Source: Nocardia pneumoniae NBRC 100136
GTDB taxonomy: Bacteria; Actinomycetota; Actinomycetes; Mycobacteriales; Mycobacteriaceae
Assembly: GCF_000308755.1 (NCBI RefSeq)
Contig: NZ_BAGF01000087.1
Location: forward strand, 36,372 to 100,371
Length of the DNA: 64,000 bases
Direction: 5' to 3'
Of this stretch, positions 60,417 through 64,000 are shown in pieces. The notes beneath the pieces were generated by a model. It was not told the DNA's origin. It did not search any database and saw only the letters and a program-made list of their open reading frames with translations. Positions within the stretch are counted from its first letter, which is position 1. Each line of letters begins with the position of its first letter. A program made the translations under genes and the position numbers.

Positions 60417-61436
60417 TTAGACGTTGGCCGCGACGTAAGCGTCTATCTCGCGCAGGAACTGGTCCTGGCGGGCGGGCGTGATCCAGGATGCGCGGAACGA
60501 GTTCCTGGCCAGTTCCGCCAGCTGATCGATCCCGAGGCCTGCCTGTTCGGCGAGAGCCAGGTAGTTGTCGGCGGCGTACGCGCCGAAATACGCGGGGTCG
60601 TCGCTGTTGACGGTCACCGTCAGGCCGCGTTCGAGCAGGCCGACGATCTCGTCGGACTTCATCTGCGCGGTGACGAAGGAGTTCGACACCGGGCAGCACG
60701 TCAGTGCGATGCCCTTGCTTTCGGCCAGCTCGATCAGACGGTCGTCCTCGACGATGTTCGTGCCGTGGTCGATGCGGTCGACTTCGATGTCCTCCAGTGC
60801 TTGGCGGATGTGTTCGATGGAATTCTGCTGGTCGATGTCGCAGTGCATGGTCAGCAGGAATCCCTCCGCGCGGGCGCGTTGGAAGACGGCGGCGAACTTG
60901 CTCGGCGGATTACCGCGCTCGTCGGAGTCCAACCCGACCCCGATGATCCAGTTCTTGTACGGCAATGCTTCCAGCAGCGTGGCCATCGCATACTCCGCGG
61001 AATGGTCGCGCAGGAAGCACAGGATCAGCTCGGCCGAGATCCCGAGCATCCGCCGGGCCCGCGCGATCGCCGAGCGGTACCCGCTGATCACGACGGGCAA
61101 CGGCACGCCGCGGCCGGTGTGCGCCTGCGGATCGAAGAACATTTCGACATGACGGACGCCCTGCGCGTGCGCTCTGGTCAGATAGTCGAAGGCGAGGTCG
61201 TGGAAGTCCTGTGGTTGTTGCAGCACCCGCATGGCCGGGTAGTAGACCCGCAGGAACGAGGTCAGGTCATGGAAACGGTAGGTCTGCTTGACTTCGTCGA
61301 CGGACTTCTCCGGCAGCTCGATGCCGTTGCGCTGGGCCAGGCGGAACTTCAGCTCCGGCTCCAGCGTCCCCTCCAGATGCAGGTGCAGCTCCGCTTTGGG
61401 CAGTCCGCGGACGAAGGCGGCGAGATCGGACGGCAT
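60417..61436 (-). CDS. adenosine/adenine deaminase family protein
   Basis: 339 residues. Zinc ligands His18 and His20 in KAELHLHLEG, later LTMHCDIDQQNS, HGTNI and NSDDPAYFG with the metal-binding Asp. The CPVSN and SDDPAYFGAY motifs resemble the adenine deaminase branch rather than classical adenosine deaminase. It removes the amino group of adenine or adenosine in purine salvage. It stands inside the RDD/SpoIIM/DUF58/MoxR cluster, on the same strand as DUF58, 55 bases downstream of it. Confidence 0.85.
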   Translation of the reverse strand: MPSDLAAFVRGLPKAELHLHLEGTLEPELKFRLAQRNGIELPEKSVDEVKQTYRFHDLTSFLRVYYPAMRVLQQPQDFHDLAFDYLTRAHAQGVRHVEMFFDPQAHTGRGVPLPVVISGYRSAIARARRMLGISAELILCFLRDHSAEYAMATLLEALPYKNWIIGVGLDSDERGNPPSKFAAVFQRARAEGFLLTMHCDIDQQNSIEHIRQALEDIEVDRIDHGTNIVEDDRLIELAESKGIALTCCPVSNSFVTAQMKSDEIVGLLERGLTVTVNSDDPAYFGAYAADNYLALAEQAGLGIDQLAELARNSFRASWITPARQDQFLREIDAYVAANV

Positions 61437-61491
61437 GGGCCCATGATCCTCCTTCGCCCTCGCACCGGGATGCCGTTTGCCCGCACTCTCG

Positions 61492-62787
61492 TCAGAGGGC
61501 GCCGGACTGCTTGAGTTCCAGGTATTCGTCCGCTAGCGCTTCGGGCAGCCGTTCCGGGGAAGCGGCGACGACCGCTGTCCCGGTGCGGCGCAAAGATTCC
61601 TGTACCAGAGCGCGTTCGGCGAGCACCGATTCGGCGGCGGCCGCGGTGTAGAGATCACCCACGTTGTCGCGGCGGGCCGCGGCCGCGGCGACGTCGGGAT
61701 CGGTGACCGAGACGATGAGCACCCGGTGACGCTGCGTGAGGACGGGCAGTACGGGCAGCAGGTTCTCCTGGACGGCCGCCCCGTCGAGACTGGTGAACCA
61801 GACGACCAGGCTCCGTCGGCGGGCGCGCTGCACGGCCGCCCGCACCAGACCGGAGCTGTCGGTGTCGACCAGGGCAGGAGTGATTCCCGCCATCGCGTGC
61901 ATCAGCTTCAGCTGCAACGCCTTTCCACCGACACCGCGGACTTCGGCGCGCGGTTCGCGGTCGAAGGCGAGCAGGTCCACCGAGTCACCCGCGGCGGCCG
62001 CCAGCCCGCCGAGCAGCAGGGCCGCCTCGATGCTCGCGTCGAGGCGGGTGCCCTCGCCGACCCTGCCCGCGCTGATCCGACCCGTGTCCAGCAGCATCAG
62101 CATGTGCCGGTTGCGTTCCGGGCGCCAGGTGCGGACCAGGACGTCGGTGGCGCGGGCGGTGGCGCGCCAGTCGATGGCGCGCACATCGTCGCCCGCGACG
62201 TACTCGCGGAAGGAATCGAATTCGGTGCCCTGCCCGCGCAGGTTGGCCACATTGCGGCCTTCCAGATGTTGCAGCCGTTTGACTTTCGACCGCAGCAGCC
62301 GTTCGGCGCGGAACGCGGGCAGCGCGCGTATCCGGGCCGGGACGTCGTGCCTGGTCTGCCTGCCTGCCAACCCGAGCGGACCGAGCAACCGCACGGTGAC
62401 CTGTCCCGCCACCCGATCGCCGCGGTAGGTCGGCGTGAGCGTGGTGCGAAACCGGACCAAGGTGCCAGGGACGAGATCCAATGGGTGCGCGCGGTTTTCG
62501 GCGCGTGCGCTGTCGGGCCAGTCGTCCCACACCATGCCGCGCAGCACCCGGGGCCCGGTGTTCACCGCGACGAGCTCCACCTCGGTGGAACGCCCGAGCC
62601 GGACGGTGGTCAGCGCTTGCCGGGACAGCGCCAGATCCCGCGCTCGGCCCACCGCGGCGAGATCGATGAGCAGGGCCGCGGCCAGCGCGCAGGTCAGCAC
62701 CACGACCCCCAGCAGAGACGGCACCACCAGGGTGACGAACAGGGCCGACACTCCTGCCGCGGCGGCCAGCCGACCGGTGACGACCAT
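61492..62787 (-). CDS. DUF58-domain protein
   Basis: 431 residues. Two N-terminal membrane helices (about 5-45), a beta-domain, then the DUF58 motif (EFDSFREYVAGDDVRAIDWRATA) with a von Willebrand factor A-like region (MLMLLDTGRISAGRV). It works with MoxR AAA+ ATPases, probably in metal-dependent assembly or stress response. It starts 3 bases after the MoxR stop, so the two are translationally coupled. Confidence 0.9.
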   Translation of the reverse strand: MVVTGRLAAAAGVSALFVTLVVPSLLGVVVLTCALAAALLIDLAAVGRARDLALSRQALTTVRLGRSTEVELVAVNTGPRVLRGMVWDDWPDSARAENRAHPLDLVPGTLVRFRTTLTPTYRGDRVAGQVTVRLLGPLGLAGRQTRHDVPARIRALPAFRAERLLRSKVKRLQHLEGRNVANLRGQGTEFDSFREYVAGDDVRAIDWRATARATDVLVRTWRPERNRHMLMLLDTGRISAGRVGEGTRLDASIEAALLLGGLAAAAGDSVDLLAFDREPRAEVRGVGGKALQLKLMHAMAGITPALVDTDSSGLVRAAVQRARRRSLVVWFTSLDGAAVQENLLPVLPVLTQRHRVLIVSVTDPDVAAAAARRDNVGDLYTAAAAESVLAERALVQESLRRTGTAVVAASPERLPEALADEYLELKQSGAL

Positions 62788-62790
62788 GCG

Positions 62791-63768
62791 CTACACCGGA
62801 ACCGGAACCGACAGCAGCAGCGACGACATCACGCCCTCGGTGGTCACCCCGTCCAGCTCGGCCTCCGGCCGCAGGTGCAGGCGGTGCCGCAGCACGGCGA
62901 CCGCGACGGCCTTCACGTCGTCCGGTGTGACGAAACCGCGGCCGTTGAGCCAGGCGAACGCGCGGGAAGCCGCCATCAGCGCCGTCGCGCCTCGGGTGGA
63001 GGCACCGTGCTGCACGGCGGGGGAGGTGCGGGTCGCCCGGCACACGTCGACGGTGTATGCGAGCACCTCCGGGCTGATCGTCATCTTCGTGATCGCGGCG
63101 CGGGCGGCGGAGATGTGCGCCGGACCCGCCACGGGACGCAGTCCCGCGGCGGTCAGATCGCGCGGATCGAACCCGGCGGCGTGGCGTTGCAGAATGCGGA
63201 ATTCGTCATCGCGGCCGGGCAGGTGAATGTCCACCTTGAACAGGAACCGGTCCAGTTGCGCTTCCGGCAGCGGGTAGGTGCCCTCCTGCTCGATCGGATT
63301 CTGCGTGGCGACCACGACGAACGGATCGGGCAGCGGCTGGGGCTTGCCGTCCACCGAGACCTGCCGCTCCTCCATCGACTCCAGCAGCGCGGACTGGGTT
63401 TTCGGCGGCGTGCGGTTGATCTCGTCGGCGAGCAGCAGATTGGTGAACACCGGGCCGTGCCGGAAGGTGAACTCCGCCGAGTGCGGGTCGTAGATCTGCG
63501 AACCGGTGACGTCGCCCGGCATCAGGTCCGGGGTGAACTGCACGCGTGCGTGGTCCAGATCCAGCGCTGTGGCCAGTGCCCGCACCAGCAGCGTCTTCGC
63601 CACTCCCGGCACGCCCTCGAGCAGCACGTGGCCGCGGCACAGCAGCGCGAGCACCAGGTACATGACCGCGTTGTCGTTGCCCACCACCGCCTTGCCGATC
63701 TCGGCGCGCAGCGCGTGGAACGCGGCGAGCGCTTCCTCGGCGGTAGGAGCGGTATCGATGCTGGTCAT
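62791..63768 (-). CDS. MoxR-family AAA+ ATPase
   Basis: 325 residues from the ATG at 63768 with AGGAGG 4 bases upstream. Walker A EGVPGVAKT at 51-59, Walker B LLLADEINR, sensor 1 VVATQNPIEQEGTYPLPEAQLDRF and the lid domain follow the MoxR pattern. MoxR ATPases remodel or activate partner proteins, here probably the DUF58 protein. The upstream partial gene on the same strand belongs to the same cluster. Confidence 0.93.
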   Translation of the reverse strand: MTSIDTAPTAEEALAAFHALRAEIGKAVVGNDNAVMYLVLALLCRGHVLLEGVPGVAKTLLVRALATALDLDHARVQFTPDLMPGDVTGSQIYDPHSAEFTFRHGPVFTNLLLADEINRTPPKTQSALLESMEERQVSVDGKPQPLPDPFVVVATQNPIEQEGTYPLPEAQLDRFLFKVDIHLPGRDDEFRILQRHAAGFDPRDLTAAGLRPVAGPAHISAARAAITKMTISPEVLAYTVDVCRATRTSPAVQHGASTRGATALMAASRAFAWLNGRGFVTPDDVKAVAVAVLRHRLHLRPEAELDGVTTEGVMSSLLLSVPVPV

Positions 63769-63904
63769 TCGACCTCCTGTGTCTTGCGGGGGCTCCCGCA
63801 CCCCATCGGCCCGATGAGCGCTGCGCGATTGTGTCGCACCGAGCCTCCCTGTGGTTCGCGGGCGTTCCCGCACGTCGTCGGCCGGACCGGAGTTGGGCGA
63901 TGCC

Positions 63905-64000
63905 TCATCCGATCTCCGATTCGATCCATTCGAGCTGAGCCGCGACCACCCGCAGGGTGTCCTGGTCGGGCACCGGGCCGAACAGTGCTGCCGCGACCTG
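63905..64000 (-). CDS. DUF4350-like protein, C-terminal end (partial)
   Basis: The last 31 residues of a minus-strand frame are open at the window edge: VAAALFGPVPDQDTLRVV, then AAQLEWIESEIG and a stop. This is the place and the helical end expected of the DUF4350 protein that precedes MoxR in actinomycetes. 136 bases separate it from MoxR. The rest lies outside the window. Confidence 0.6.
   Translation of the reverse strand, partial: QVAAALFGPVPDQDTLRVVAAQLEWIESEIG

Noticed and set aside
1..64000. CRISPR arrays, insertion sequences, inteins, rRNA genes
   Set aside because: No regularly spaced repeats with spacers, no transposase-like protein, no intein motif in GyrA or GyrB, and no rRNA sequence were seen.

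Overview
The window looks like the oriC-proximal part of the chromosome of a Nocardia-like, mycolate-type actinomycete. The evidence is high G+C, frequent GTG starts, four-base gene overlaps, and two conserved Corynebacteriales blocks: DUF721-gyrB-gyrA-DUF3566-tRNA-Ile, and cwsA-like/ppiA/rhomboid/PH protein/crgA/pabA followed by fhaA-fhaB-pstP-rodA-pbpA-pknA-pknB and tRNA-Leu. Two parS-like centromere sites (497 and 32870) and a DnaA-box pair (33425) also fit an origin-proximal position.

Layout. 1-8090: DUF721 (partial), an alpha/beta hydrolase, gyrB, gyrA, the DUF3566 membrane protein, a terminator and tRNA-Ile. 8.1-31.1 kb is an accessory region splitting what is compact in related genomes. 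It holds a hemerythrin/SRPBCC/zinc-dehydrogenase stress-like cassette, an exported glycine-zipper protein, an intact but inverted tRNA-Ala, an MMPL transporter, a TetR-controlled aromatic meta-cleavage operon (extradiol dioxygenase, FAH hydrolase, acyl-CoA ligase, DoxX, FAD hydroxylase), a 35-residue DLW-39-like peptide beside a truncated tRNA-Ala, a ParA plus partner module preceded by a 20-bp palindrome, an NlpC/P60 hydrolase, a DUF1444-like protein, a YoaK/DUF1275 protein, an acyl-CoA-dehydrogenase-like protein and a DrrAB-type ABC exporter.

31.1-46.2 kb is the conserved cell-growth block. PknA and PknB phosphorylate cell-wall and division proteins, PstP reverses this, FhaA/FhaB read phosphothreonine, and RodA plus PbpA polymerise and crosslink septal/polar peptidoglycan. 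The seven genes run leftward as one unit with overlapping stops and starts, except for a 37-bp gap between pbpA and pknA and a 205-bp gap between fhaA and fhaB. CrgA, the rhomboid protease, cyclophilin and pabA flank them.

46.2-64 kb is mixed: a repeat-rich tRNA-Leu trailer, a GH29 fucosidase with its own TetR regulator, small unknown genes, an unusual XRE regulator/PLP aminotransferase/PntA-like three-gene operon, an SDR with an apparently leaderless KstR-type promoter, a methyltransferase, a secreted propeller-like protein, and the SpoIIM/RDD/DUF58/MoxR/DUF4350 membrane-stress cluster, within which an adenine/adenosine deaminase gene sits.

Most notable signals: inverted tRNA-Ala copies, one broken by a 28-nt deletion; a repeated trailer behind three tRNA loci; resistance-type residues in the GyrA and GyrB quinolone pockets; the ParA module with its palindrome; and the XRE/aminotransferase/PntA-like operon. 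All family assignments are read from sequence patterns; no database search was possible.
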